Origin: VBDM01 sp035280025
Lineage (GTDB): Bacteria > Pseudomonadota > Gammaproteobacteria > Burkholderiales > SG8-39
Assembly: GCA_035280025.1 (NCBI GenBank)
Contig: DATEGT010000104.1
Span: 1-24,456, forward strand
Length of the DNA stretch: 24,456 nt
Direction: 5' to 3'
In this document: positions 7,159-14,274 of the stretch, one piece after another
How the letters are laid out: each line of letters opens with the position of its first letter
Position numbering within the stretch: position 1 is the first letter of the stretch
Position numbers and translations under genes: made by a program
Notes under the pieces: model-generated
What the model saw: only the letters and a program-made list of their open reading frames with translations
What the model was told of the DNA's origin: nothing
Databases searched by the model: none

Positions 7159-7884
7159 CTAGCCGCCGAGCGGCCTCTTCCTCGCGACCGCCGCGTAGTA
7201 CTCCCATGCGCGCGCGACCACGCGCGGGCTGACCTGGTCCCCGACGCTCTCGGCCTCCTCGCGCGTGTAGGCGCGGAGGCGCGAGGCGTCGCCGCCGGCG
7301 CTTGCGAGCATGTCGAGCTGCAGCCGCGCGCTCTCCTCGAGCAGGCACGCCGCCACCGTGGCGGTGCGCACGTCGGGCAGCGCGGTGGTGATGCCGTGGC
7401 CGCGCATCATGACGGCGATGCCGGCGCCGAGCCTGCGCGCGAGCAGGTCGCCGAGCTCGCGCGTGCGGATCAGGCCGATGCGCTCGTACTCGGGAACGCC
7501 GGCGCGGAACGCCCCGCCCTGGTTGTGGACGACGCGGTGCGGCTGGCCGATCTGCGTGAGGCAGACGCAGGCCGGCGGGTGCGCGTGCACCACCCCGCCG
7601 ACGTCGGGCCGCGCGGCGTAGATGCGCGCGTGGATCCACAGCTCGCTGTTCGGGACTCCCTTGCCGGACAGGATCGCGCCCTCGGTGTCTACGACGAGCA
7701 GGCCGCCGGCGCTCGCCAGGCCGGGGCTGCGGCGCGTCGGCATGAGGAAGGTGCCGGTCCCCGGGATGCGCGCGCTCGCATGCCCGAAGGCGTTCGACAG
7801 GCCGAAGCGCTCGAGGATCACGTTGGCGAGGGCGACGTCGGCCTTCAGCGCCGGCGGCGCCCCGCTGCGGCCCTTCTTGCTCAC
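7159..7884 (-). CDS. Class II aldolase/adducin-family protein
   Basis: This 241-residue protein has the class II aldolase fold used by fuculose-phosphate aldolase and related zinc enzymes. The metal site is visible as H100-A-H102 in VVHAHPP and H163 in MMRGHGI. Glu81 in NSELWIHARIYAARPDV sits where the family has its conserved E-x-x-x-H segment. It probably performs a retro-aldol, decarboxylation or dehydration step on a small hydroxy-acid or sugar acid. The GTG start overlaps the stop of the upstream toroid gene by four bases (GTGA), so translation is coupled. It is the last gene of the minus-strand operon and ends 13 bases from the convergent OmpA-family gene. The substrate is not identifiable. 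Confidence 0.88.
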   Translation of the reverse strand: MSKKGRSGAPPALKADVALANVILERFGLSNAFGHASARIPGTGTFLMPTRRSPGLASAGGLLVVDTEGAILSGKGVPNSELWIHARIYAARPDVGGVVHAHPPACVCLTQIGQPHRVVHNQGGAFRAGVPEYERIGLIRTRELGDLLARRLGAGIAVMMRGHGITTALPDVRTATVAACLLEESARLQLDMLASAGGDASRLRAYTREEAESVGDQVSPRVVARAWEYYAAVARKRPLGG

Positions 7885-8957
7885 GTCTCGCTCCGGAGCG
7901 CGAACAGGGTCTCGGCGAGCAGGCCCGCGTCCGGCTCGTTCCCCGCGAGCGCGTACACCGGCGCCCCGGGCGCGAGCGCGCGCTCCAGCCATCTCGCGGC
8001 GCGGACCTTTCCGGCGATCGAGGCGTTCGGGTAGGCGTGCACGGTGGCGACGATCGTCCACGGCAACGCGCGGTAGAGCGTGTCGTCCGTGAACGAGCGC
8101 CTGCCGACCTGCACTCTCCGGCCGGAAGCCTCGTCGGCGAGCAGCGAGGGAGGATCGTCGGGAAGCTCGCTCACCCACGCGCGGTCGAGCTCGGCCAGGC
8201 CGGAGGCCCCGGTGCGGTGCAGCGCGAACAGCACGAAGCCCGAGAGCCCCAGATAGTCCCTTCTTTCCTCGGGCCAGTCGGGATAGTCGGCCCAGCGCGC
8301 CTTCCCGGCAGCGGCGCGGCTCTTCAACCAGTCGGCGCCGCGGCGCACCGCGGCGCGGATGCGCTCGAGGCGCTCCGAGTCCTTCTCGCGCGCCGACTGC
8401 TCGTGCAGCGCGATCATCGCCGCGGCGGTCGCGTAGCTCGAGGCGAAGCGCTTCGCCTCGGCGCCCGCGAACAGCGGCCAGCCGCCCTCCGGACCCTGCG
8501 CCGAGAGCAGGAACTCCAGCTCGGCGCGCTGCGCCGGAACCTCGTAGCACGCGAGCGCCCACAGCGCCCACGAGGTCACGCCGAGATGGCTCGGGAAGTT
8601 GCCCGCGGGCGTCCTGCGCCAGCAGGCGCACTCGGGTCCCGCCGCCGAGCGGAAATGCCGCTCGATTGCCTTGCGGCTCGCGGAGACCCGGTGGCCGGGG
8701 TCGCCCTCGCTGAGCGCGACCAGGATGCGGGCAGAAGTCCAGGCGTCGCCCTCGAGGTCGCCGTTCGCGATCAGGCGCGATTCCATCGCGGATGCGAGCC
8801 GGTCCGCCTTCTCGCGGACCGAGCGGCGGGTGTCGCCCGCGAGCGGCGGCTGCGAGGAGAACGCCGCGCGCAGGTATTCGTGCAGCGACGCGGCCGCCAG
8901 GACGAGAACGAGAACCGCGGCGAGCGCCGCCGCGGCGCGCTTGCGCGCGGCGCTCAC
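7881..8957 (-). CDS. Membrane-anchored alpha/alpha-toroid protein (terpene-cyclase/prenyltransferase-like repeats)
   Basis: This 358-residue protein starts at GTG 8957, inside the stop of the MDR gene (GTGA). It has one N-terminal membrane helix (about residues 8-24) with Arg/Lys before it, so the rest probably faces the periplasm. The body is helical. It carries a squalene-oxidase/prenyltransferase-like repeat (Q154-G-P-E-G-G-W160), preceded by SHLGVTSWALWAL and followed by SSYATAAAMIAL. A further stretch reads S-F-T-D-D-T (residues 288-293). True class II triterpene cyclases have D-x-D-D-T; here the first Asp position is Phe, so cyclase chemistry is doubtful. At 358 residues it is about half the size of squalene-hopene cyclases. 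I read it as a single toroid of unknown role. Tight coupling to catabolic genes suggests it works with them. Confidence 0.75.
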   Translation of the reverse strand: MSAARKRAAAALAAVLVLVLAAASLHEYLRAAFSSQPPLAGDTRRSVREKADRLASAMESRLIANGDLEGDAWTSARILVALSEGDPGHRVSASRKAIERHFRSAAGPECACWRRTPAGNFPSHLGVTSWALWALACYEVPAQRAELEFLLSAQGPEGGWPLFAGAEAKRFASSYATAAAMIALHEQSAREKDSERLERIRAAVRRGADWLKSRAAAGKARWADYPDWPEERRDYLGLSGFVLFALHRTGASGLAELDRAWVSELPDDPPSLLADEASGRRVQVGRRSFTDDTLYRALPWTIVATVHAYPNASIAGKVRAARWLERALAPGAPVYALAGNEPDAGLLAETLFALRSET

Positions 8958-9943
8958 AGGCTCACCAGGAGCTTGCCGACCGTGGCGCCGCTTTCCTGTG
9001 CTTCGTGCGCCGCGGCCGTCTCCTCGAGGCGGTACACGCGCGCGACGTGCGGCCTGTAGCGCCCGGCGTCGAGCGCGGCGTTCAGGTCGCGCGCCGCCGC
9101 CTGGTGGGCCTCGCGCGGCATGACGTAGACGAGGACGAACTGCACGGTGATGCCCTGGCGCATCACCGGCGCAAACGGAATGCGCGGCGCGCTGTCGGGA
9201 GGCCCCGAGGAGTAGGTCGCGATCACGCCATTGGCGCCCAGCACCGCGCGGTCGAGCTCGAGATTCGCCTCGAACGCGACCTCGATGACGCGGTCGATCC
9301 CCGCCCCGCGCGCGAACGCCCGGATCTGTCCCGCCGGGTCCGGGCCCTTGCGGTTGACGATGAGATCGGCGCCCGCGTCGCGCGCGACCGCCTCCTGCTC
9401 GGCGCGGCTCACGGTGGCGACGACGCGCGCGCCGGCCCATTTCGCGAGCTGGATCGCCGCCTGCCCGACCGCGCCGGCGCCGCCCGCGACCAGCACGGTC
9501 TGTCCCTGGATGCCTCCGTCCCGGAACAGGCAGCGGTGCGCGGTCATTCCGGCGATCCCCAGGCAGGCGCCGGTCTCGAAGCTCGCGCTCTCGGGGAGCC
9601 TGACCGCGTTCTCCGAAGGCAGCGCGACGTATTCGGCGCAGGTGCCGAAGGCGCGCCCGCGCTGCGCCTCGTAGATCCAGACGCGCTCGCCGACGCGCGA
9701 CGGCGGCACGCCGGCGCCCGCGCGGTCGATCACGCCCGCGCCGTCCTGGTGCGGGACGATCCGCGGGAAAGGCATCTCCTGCGTTCCGTCCCAGGCGCCG
9801 CGCAGCTTCGTGTCGGTGGGATTGATCCCCGAGACCCGGACCTTCACGCGCACCTCTCCCGGTCCGGGCTGCGGGTCGGGGAGCTCGCCCACGACCAGCA
9901 CTTTCGCGGCGGGGCCCTTCTTCTCGTAGAACGTGGCCCTCAT
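8954..9943 (-). CDS. Quinone oxidoreductase-like MDR-family protein (zeta-crystallin type)
   Basis: This 329-residue medium-chain dehydrogenase/reductase lacks the structural and catalytic zinc cysteine sets and has the NPTDTKLRG segment typical of NADPH:quinone oxidoreductases. The nucleotide-binding loop A-G-G-A-G-A-V-G lies at residues 153-160. GTCAEYVALP and the ending GATVGKLLVSL are also family features. It likely reduces a quinone or an alpha,beta-unsaturated carbonyl with NADPH in the cytoplasm. Its ATG overlaps the stop of the VOC gene (ATGA) and its own stop overlaps the start of the toroid gene, so three genes are translationally linked. In this context it may reduce an unsaturated intermediate of the pathway. 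Confidence 0.92.
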   Translation of the reverse strand: MRATFYEKKGPAAKVLVVGELPDPQPGPGEVRVKVRVSGINPTDTKLRGAWDGTQEMPFPRIVPHQDGAGVIDRAGAGVPPSRVGERVWIYEAQRGRAFGTCAEYVALPSENAVRLPESASFETGACLGIAGMTAHRCLFRDGGIQGQTVLVAGGAGAVGQAAIQLAKWAGARVVATVSRAEQEAVARDAGADLIVNRKGPDPAGQIRAFARGAGIDRVIEVAFEANLELDRAVLGANGVIATYSSGPPDSAPRIPFAPVMRQGITVQFVLVYVMPREAHQAAARDLNAALDAGRYRPHVARVYRLEETAAAHEAQESGATVGKLLVSL

Positions 9944-10428
9944 CCTGCCGGTTTCTTCGCGTCGGGGCGCTTGTGCCGGAAGCCGCGCTCGAAGTGGCCG
10001 CGCCCTTCGAGGTCGCCCTGCTCGAAGATCCAGGTGTAGCCGCCTTTCGGATTCGAGAGGATCTCCCAGGCGTTGTCGTCGCCGTCCCAGAAGAGGAAGC
10101 TGTAGGTGCCGTGGCGGGCCGAGGGCTTGCCGATGTCGTGCAGGCCCCATTTCCCGGCATGCTCGGTGCACGAGCGCCAGGCCGAGTCGACCTCGGCGTC
10201 GGTCTCGACGTCCAGGCCGTTGTGGTAGAGGCGGTCCATCTTCGCCTTCTTCTTGCTGAAGACGACCGCGTACACGTGATTCCCGCCGAGCCGCACCATC
10301 AGCGAGACCGGGCTGGTGCGCACCACTTCCAGCCCGAGGAATTCCTCGTAGAAGCGCCGCGAGGCCTCGAGATCCTTCGAGCCGAGCGTGCCGTGGGAGA
10401 TGAAGCGGGACTTGATCGCGGCGGTCAC
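9940..10428 (-). CDS. VOC-family protein (glyoxalase/extradiol dioxygenase fold)
   Basis: This 162-residue protein has two beta-alpha-beta-beta-beta modules. The first opens with SHGTLGSKDLEASRRFYEEFLG and the second covers YSFLFWDGDDNAWEIL. Candidate metal ligands are the His in ISHG, the His in YHNG and the Glu in WEIL, the usual VOC placement. Members include glyoxalases, ring-cleavage dioxygenases and isomerases; this one is short and cannot be assigned a reaction. The tail after about residue 140 is basic (RGFRHKRPDAKK). It starts with GTG 10428, only four bases after the stop of the receptor gene upstream, and overlaps the MDR gene downstream, so it is firmly within the operon. Confidence 0.85.
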   Translation of the reverse strand: MTAAIKSRFISHGTLGSKDLEASRRFYEEFLGLEVVRTSPVSLMVRLGGNHVYAVVFSKKKAKMDRLYHNGLDVETDAEVDSAWRSCTEHAGKWGLHDIGKPSARHGTYSFLFWDGDDNAWEILSNPKGGYTWIFEQGDLEGRGHFERGFRHKRPDAKKPAG

Positions 10429-10432
10429 ACCG

Positions 10433-11404
10433 CTACTCTAGCTTGATTCCCGAATCGCGCACCACCTGCCCCCAGAGACGGTAGTCCGCGCGCACCCGCT
10501 CGCTGAACGCCGGAGCCGTTCCGCCGACCGGCTCGGCGCCGAGCTCGAGCAGGCGCTTCCTCGACGCGGGCTCGTCGATCACCCGCTGCAGCCTTGCGTT
10601 CAGGAAGCGCACGATTTCCGGGCTCGTGTCCCGGGGCGCGAAGATTCCGAACCACGCGCTCATCTCCCAGGCCGGCAGGCCGGCCTCGGCCGAGTTCGGG
10701 ACGTCGGGCAGGCCTGCGAGGCGCTGCTTCGATCCCGCCGCGAGCGCCCGCAGCGCTCCGCTCTTCAGATAGGGGCGCGCCGAGCCGTAGCTCATCGACA
10801 TCATCTGCACCCGCCCGGCGACCAGATCCGGAAGGGCCTGACCCACTCCCTTGTAGGGCACGTGCACCATCTGCACGCCGGCGAGGCGCGCGAAGCGGTC
10901 CATCGCGAGGTGCGGCGGGCTGCCGTTTCCCGCCGAGCCGTAGTAGAGCTTCCCCGGCTTCGCTTTCGCGTACGCGATGAACTCGGCGAGCGTCGCCGCG
11001 GGAAATGCGGCCGGAACCACCAGGATGTGGGGCGCCTCGGCGACGTTGAACACCGGGACGAGATCGGTGAGCGGATCGAACGCGATCGTATGATCGAGAA
11101 ACGGCTTGATCACGACGTTGCCGCCCGCGCAGATCATCAGCGTATAGCCGTCGGCGGGCGACTTCGTCACGTACTCGATCGCCACGTTCCCCGCGGCGCC
11201 GGCCCGGTTCTCGACGACCACCTGGCGCCCGGCCTCGCGCGCGAGACCCTCGGCGGCCATGCGCGCGAGGATGTCGGTGAGCCCGCCGGGCGAAGTGTCG
11301 ACGACGAGACGGATCGGGCGCGCGGGGTAGTCGCTCTGCGCCGGCGCGGGCGCGGCGGCGAGCGCGAAGAGCGAGGCGGCGAGAGCGAGCGAGAGCCCCC
11401 GCAC
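10433..11404 (-). CDS. Bug/TctC-family periplasmic solute-binding receptor
   Basis: This 323-residue receptor begins at GTG 11404 with a signal peptide ending near APAQS. The classic YPARPIRLVVDTSPGG opening follows, then VVVENRAGAAGN, SPADGYTL, KPGKLYYGSAG, VHVPYKG and WFGIFAP. It is clearly paralogous to the receptor at 13022-13987, about two thirds identical by eye, and much less like the one at 278-1210. It should bind a small carboxylate in the periplasm. The gene starts 11 bases after the cytochrome gene ends and stops four bases before the VOC gene. No good ribosome site precedes the GTG, so translation may depend on the upstream gene. No membrane transporter subunits are present. Confidence 0.93.
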   Translation of the reverse strand: MRGLSLALAASLFALAAAPAPAQSDYPARPIRLVVDTSPGGLTDILARMAAEGLAREAGRQVVVENRAGAAGNVAIEYVTKSPADGYTLMICAGGNVVIKPFLDHTIAFDPLTDLVPVFNVAEAPHILVVPAAFPAATLAEFIAYAKAKPGKLYYGSAGNGSPPHLAMDRFARLAGVQMVHVPYKGVGQALPDLVAGRVQMMSMSYGSARPYLKSGALRALAAGSKQRLAGLPDVPNSAEAGLPAWEMSAWFGIFAPRDTSPEIVRFLNARLQRVIDEPASRKRLLELGAEPVGGTAPAFSERVRADYRLWGQVVRDSGIKLE

Positions 11405-11415
11405 GCGCGCTTCGC

Positions 11416-12039
11416 TCAGTCCGGCTCGGGCGGCGCGGCCGGGACGAGTCGGTTCTCGATCTTCCTGCCGCCGCTCAGGGAACGGGCGATCTCCTCGGCG
11501 CGCCCGATGATCTCCGCGGAACTCACCACCCCGCGCAGCCACACGATCCCCTCGCGGGTCGCGACGCGTATTCCCAGTCCCCCGACCAGGGCCGCGTCGT
11601 CCTGCATCTCGATTCCCGATCCGGGCGCCGCCAGCTGCGCACGCAGCGCCTCCGCGACGTGCGCGGTGGCGGTCCGGTCGTCGAGTCCCGCCGCCGGCGC
11701 CGCAGGATCGGGACGCATGGAGGGATTCAGCCCCGCCTGCGCGACCATGTAGTCCACGGCCGCCAGCACCTCGTGGTCGGAGAGGTCGCGGAAGCCGCCG
11801 CGCGCCATCATCGCGGTGCCGGGCTTGCCGCGCAGCGCGGTGTCGTACAGCGCGAGCTTTCCGCGCGCCGCGCGCGGAGCCCATTCCTTGCGGTTCCCGA
11901 ATTTCGGGGCGCCGCCCGCGCCGCCCGCGTGGCACAGGCTGCACCGGTTCCGGTAGACCTCCTCGCCGGTGCCGGCGAGCGCGTCCGCCGACGCGAGAAA
12001 GGCGGCGGCAGCGAGCGGGGCGAGGGATTTCATGAGCAT
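11416..12039 (-). CDS. Exported cytochrome c5-like domain fused to a C-terminal BON domain
   Basis: This 207-residue protein has a signal peptide (cut near ALAG). Its monoheme domain has C33-S-L-C36-H37 binding heme and Met77 or Met78 as the likely axial ligand ahead of GGFRDLSDHEVLAAVDYM, as in cytochrome c5-type proteins. A Pro/Ala linker (about residues 105-120) leads to a second domain ending with TREGIVWLRGVVSSAEIIGRAEEI and SGGRKIENRLV. That is the pattern of a BON domain, as in OsmY, which binds lipids or proteins at membranes. So it is probably a periplasmic electron carrier with a docking domain. A second ATG at 12033 is possible; 12039 was preferred for the GGAAA upstream. It lies between the FAH-family and receptor genes. 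Confidence 0.85.
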   Translation of the reverse strand: MLMKSLAPLAAAAFLASADALAGTGEEVYRNRCSLCHAGGAGGAPKFGNRKEWAPRAARGKLALYDTALRGKPGTAMMARGGFRDLSDHEVLAAVDYMVAQAGLNPSMRPDPAAPAAGLDDRTATAHVAEALRAQLAAPGSGIEMQDDAALVGGLGIRVATREGIVWLRGVVSSAEIIGRAEEIARSLSGGRKIENRLVPAAPPEPD

Positions 12040-12054
12040 CGGGTTTCCGGCTCC

Positions 12055-12098
12055 GAATATAAGCGATCGCTATCGCCGCGGTTTGTGCCATATTCACA
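12055..12098 (-). promoter_or_regulatory. Candidate promoter and operator region before the cytochrome gene
   Basis: The 72-base gap behind the cytochrome gene is AT-richer than its surroundings. On the minus strand TATATT (12061-12056) could be a -10. Just upstream lie two inverted repeats: GCGAT-N4-ATCGC (12063-12076) and TGTG-N7-CACA (12084-12098). They suggest an internal regulated promoter in the operon. None matches a named regulator's consensus well. Confidence 0.3.
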
Positions 12099-12111
12099 CC
12101 CAGTCTGTGCG

Positions 12112-13002
12112 TTATTGACGTTCGGCCTGGACCGCCACTTCCATCTCGCCGATCCGCTCGATGCTGCCCTTCAGCCGGTCCCCGGCCGCGAGCTTCGCGA
12201 CGCCGGCGGGCGTTCCGGTCGAGATCAGCACCCCGGGCGCGAGCGTGGTCACGCCCGAGAGGAAGCGGATGTGCTCCCGCAGGCTGCAGATCATGTCGCT
12301 CGTATGGGCGCTCATCACGGGCGCGCCGTTCTGCTCGACGCGGATCGCGAGGTTCTGCGGATCGTCGATCTCGTCGCGCGTCACGATCCAGGGGCCGAGG
12401 CCGGTGAAGGTGTCGAAGCCCTTGCGGATATTCCGCGTGTTCTGCCGGCCGCGCCCCCAGGGATCGCGCTGGCTGAAATCCCACAGCATCGTGTAGCCGA
12501 AGACGTGGTCGAGGGCCCGGTCCTCCGTGACCCGCCTCGCCGCGCTGCCGATCACGGCGCACAGCTCGCACTCGAAATCCACGTCCTTCGAGGCCTTCGG
12601 CAGCACCACCGGGCCGCCCGGCCCCACGATCGAGGAGACCGGCTTGAGGAAGAACTCCGCCATCAGATCGTCCTTGGAGAAGGCGGTGCGGTCGTACGAG
12701 CCCATCTTCTCGCGCATCTCGGCCTCGTGCGCCCTGTAGTTGGACGCCGCCGCCCAGATCGCGGGCGGGTTGGGCAGCGGCGCGAGCAGCTTCACCGAGG
12801 CGAGCGGCAGCGACGATCCCGCCTGCAGCGTGAAGCGCGCGCACTTCATCGCGGCGGGCTCGTTCGCGAGCCGCTCGACGACGTCGAGCATCGTGTACCC
12901 CGGCCGCAGATGGCCGGCCCTGACGAGCGTTTCGCCGAGCGGGTGGACCCGGTCTCCGACGACCGCGCCCGCCCGATGGTCGTTGTAGTGGCAGATCCTC
13001 AT
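12112..13002 (-). CDS. Fumarylacetoacetate hydrolase (FAH)-family protein
   Basis: This 296-residue protein has the FAH-family core: IWAAASNYRAHEAEM, then D-F-E144-C-E146-L giving two metal-binding carboxylates, GYTMLWD175FSQRD giving the third, and a C-terminal LAPGVLISTGTPAGVA. The residue before the EAL-like segment is typical of acylpyruvate hydrolases and of 2-hydroxyhepta-dienedioate isomerases or decarboxylases. It would cleave or isomerise a beta-diketo or hydroxymuconate-type acid from aromatic breakdown, using Mg or Mn. Its start lies 19 bases after the stop of the receptor gene upstream. The 72-base gap after it is the largest inside the operon. The exact substrate is unknown. Confidence 0.92.
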   Translation of the reverse strand: MRICHYNDHRAGAVVGDRVHPLGETLVRAGHLRPGYTMLDVVERLANEPAAMKCARFTLQAGSSLPLASVKLLAPLPNPPAIWAAASNYRAHEAEMREKMGSYDRTAFSKDDLMAEFFLKPVSSIVGPGGPVVLPKASKDVDFECELCAVIGSAARRVTEDRALDHVFGYTMLWDFSQRDPWGRGRQNTRNIRKGFDTFTGLGPWIVTRDEIDDPQNLAIRVEQNGAPVMSAHTSDMICSLREHIRFLSGVTTLAPGVLISTGTPAGVAKLAAGDRLKGSIERIGEMEVAVQAERQ

Positions 13003-13021
13003 GGCTCCCTGCGTTCCCGCT

Positions 13022-13987
13022 TCAGTCGAGCTTGACGCCGGAGGCCTTCACCACCGCCCCCCAGGCCCGGTAGTCGGAGCGCACGCGCTCGGCGAACACC
13101 GCGGCCGGGCCGCCGATCGGCTCGATGCCGGACTCAAGCAAGCGCTTTCTCGTCTTCGGATCGTCGATCACGGACTGCATGCCGGCGTTGACCGCCTGCA
13201 CGATCTCGGCGTCCGTGCCCTTCGGCGCGAAAATCCCGAACCACGTCGTCATCTCCCATCCCGGCAGGCCCGCTTCGGCCGAGGTGGGCACATCGGGCGC
13301 CGCGGCGAGGCGCGTCTTCGACGCCGCCGCGAGCGCGCGCAGCGCCCCGCTCTTCAGGTAGGCCTGCACCGGCGAGAGCCCGACCGAGAGCATCTGCACG
13401 CGTCCCGCGAGCAGGTCCGCGAGCGCGGGTCCGGCGCCGCGGTAGGGCACGTGCACCAGCTGCACGCCGGCGAGCCGCGCGAAGTGATCGGCGGCGAGAT
13501 GCGTGGTGCTGCCCGGGCCCGCCGACGCGTAGTTCAGCTTTCCGGGATTCGCCCGCGCGAGCGCGATGAATTCCGCCAGAGTCTTGGCCGGAAGGGTCCC
13601 CGGCACGATCAGCAGCTGGGGCGCCCCCGCGATGTTGAACACCGGCACGATGTCGTTCAGGGGATCGAAAGGCGGCGACGCGTACAGGAACGGCGTGATC
13701 ACCACGTTTCCGCCGGCGACGAGGAGCAGCGTGTATCCGTCCGGCGGCGATTTCGCGACGTGCTCGATCGCGAGGTTGCCGGTGGCTCCCGCCTTGTTCT
13801 CCACCACGACCGGCCGGCCGAGCCTCGCGGACAGGCCTTCGGCGGAGGTGCGCGCGAGCGTGTCGGTGATGCCGCCGGGTGCCGTGCCCGCCACCAGGTG
13901 GATCGTCCTCGAGGGATACGCCGGGGCCTGGGCCGCAGCCGCCCCCTCCAGGACCATGATCGCGATCAGCACCGCCGGGCGCATCAT
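13022..13987 (-). CDS. Bug/TctC-family periplasmic solute-binding receptor
   Basis: This 321-residue receptor has a signal peptide (VLIAIMVLEGAAAAQA), then the YPSRTIHLVAGTAPGG opening, VVVENKAGATGN, PPDGYTLLLVAGGN, NPGKLNYASAG, VHVPYRG and WFGIFAP. It is a close paralogue of the receptor at 10433-11404. The two ATGs at 13987 and 13984 cannot be told apart. It is the first gene of the minus-strand operon and is followed closely by the FAH-family gene, suggesting its ligand feeds that hydrolase. A -10-like AACAAT (13999-13994, minus strand) preceded by TGA sits six bases before the ATG, the same geometry as in front of the receptor gene at 278. Confidence 0.93.
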   Translation of the reverse strand: MMRPAVLIAIMVLEGAAAAQAPAYPSRTIHLVAGTAPGGITDTLARTSAEGLSARLGRPVVVENKAGATGNLAIEHVAKSPPDGYTLLLVAGGNVVITPFLYASPPFDPLNDIVPVFNIAGAPQLLIVPGTLPAKTLAEFIALARANPGKLNYASAGPGSTTHLAADHFARLAGVQLVHVPYRGAGPALADLLAGRVQMLSVGLSPVQAYLKSGALRALAAASKTRLAAAPDVPTSAEAGLPGWEMTTWFGIFAPKGTDAEIVQAVNAGMQSVIDDPKTRKRLLESGIEPIGGPAAVFAERVRSDYRAWGAVVKASGVKLD

Positions 13988-13993
13988 CGGGCT

Positions 13994-14002
13994 ATTGTTT
14001 CA
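13994..14002 (-). promoter_or_regulatory. Possible extended -10 before the operon's first receptor gene
   Basis: The minus strand reads TGA-AACAAT, ending six bases before the ATG at 13987. It would give a leaderless transcript. The hexamer is a four-of-six match, so this rests mainly on its matching geometry with the element at 263-271. Confidence 0.3.
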
Positions 14003-14015
14003 CGATTTCGCGGCG

Positions 14016-14044
14016 TTGAACTCGGCGACGCGCGGGAGTAGCAT
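14016..14044 (+). promoter_or_regulatory. Sigma-70-type promoter for the 47-residue protein gene
   Basis: TTGAAC (14016-14021), a 17-base spacer and TAGCAT (14039-14044) form a plausible promoter, with four of six matches in each box and optimal spacing. A start near 14052 leaves a leader of about 58 bases that ends in a strong ribosome site. Confidence 0.5.
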
Positions 14045-14109
14045 GGTCCGCACAAGCTCCAGGCGTGACAAGGGAGGCTGTCCATCACTTGATGCGAAAG
14101 GAGTTCTCC

Positions 14110-14253
14110 ATGTGCTACGAGTTCGACGAGCTGTACAGGAAAGCGCGCGAAGAGGAAGCGCAGAGGAAGAAAGCGCAGGACGGCAAGGACAAGTCTCCCG
14201 CGCCCGCGAGACCCGCTCCGGAGGTGAAGCCCCGGGAGCCGGTCCCGGCCTGA
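14110..14253 (+). CDS. Small highly charged protein (47 residues)
   Basis: A 47-residue protein opens with M-C-Y-E-F-D-E-L-Y, followed by an Arg/Lys/Glu-rich helix (residues 9-27) and a Pro/Ala/Lys tail. The start is decided by AAAGGAG at 14097-14103, six bases before ATG 14110; a GTG at 14065 in the same frame has no such site. I recall similar unnamed small proteins in Betaproteobacteria with the same opening but cannot assign a function. It has no signal peptide or membrane segment, so it is probably cytoplasmic, and a single Cys at position 2. It stands alone with its own promoter and terminator, which argues that it is a real, well-expressed gene. Confidence 0.78.
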   Translation: MCYEFDELYRKAREEEAQRKKAQDGKDKSPAPARPAPEVKPREPVPA

Positions 14254-14274
14254 AAACCCGGCCCGACAATGCGA

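Noticed and set aside
7156..7165. Palindrome CGGCTAGCCG between convergent genes as a bidirectional terminator
   Set aside because: It has no loop, is only ten bases, has no T-run and includes the aldolase stop codon; likely chance.
7881..8957. Calling the toroid protein a squalene-hopene cyclase
   Set aside because: It is about half the required length, the D-x-D-D-T acid motif lacks its first Asp, and it has a membrane anchor not seen in those enzymes.
12084..12098. A CRP/FNR-type binding site
   Set aside because: The TGTG and CACA half-sites are one base too close for the consensus spacing and the inner positions do not match.
14065..14253. A 62-residue version of the small protein starting at GTG 14065
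   Set aside because: It lacks a ribosome site, whereas AAAGGAG sits six bases before ATG 14110.
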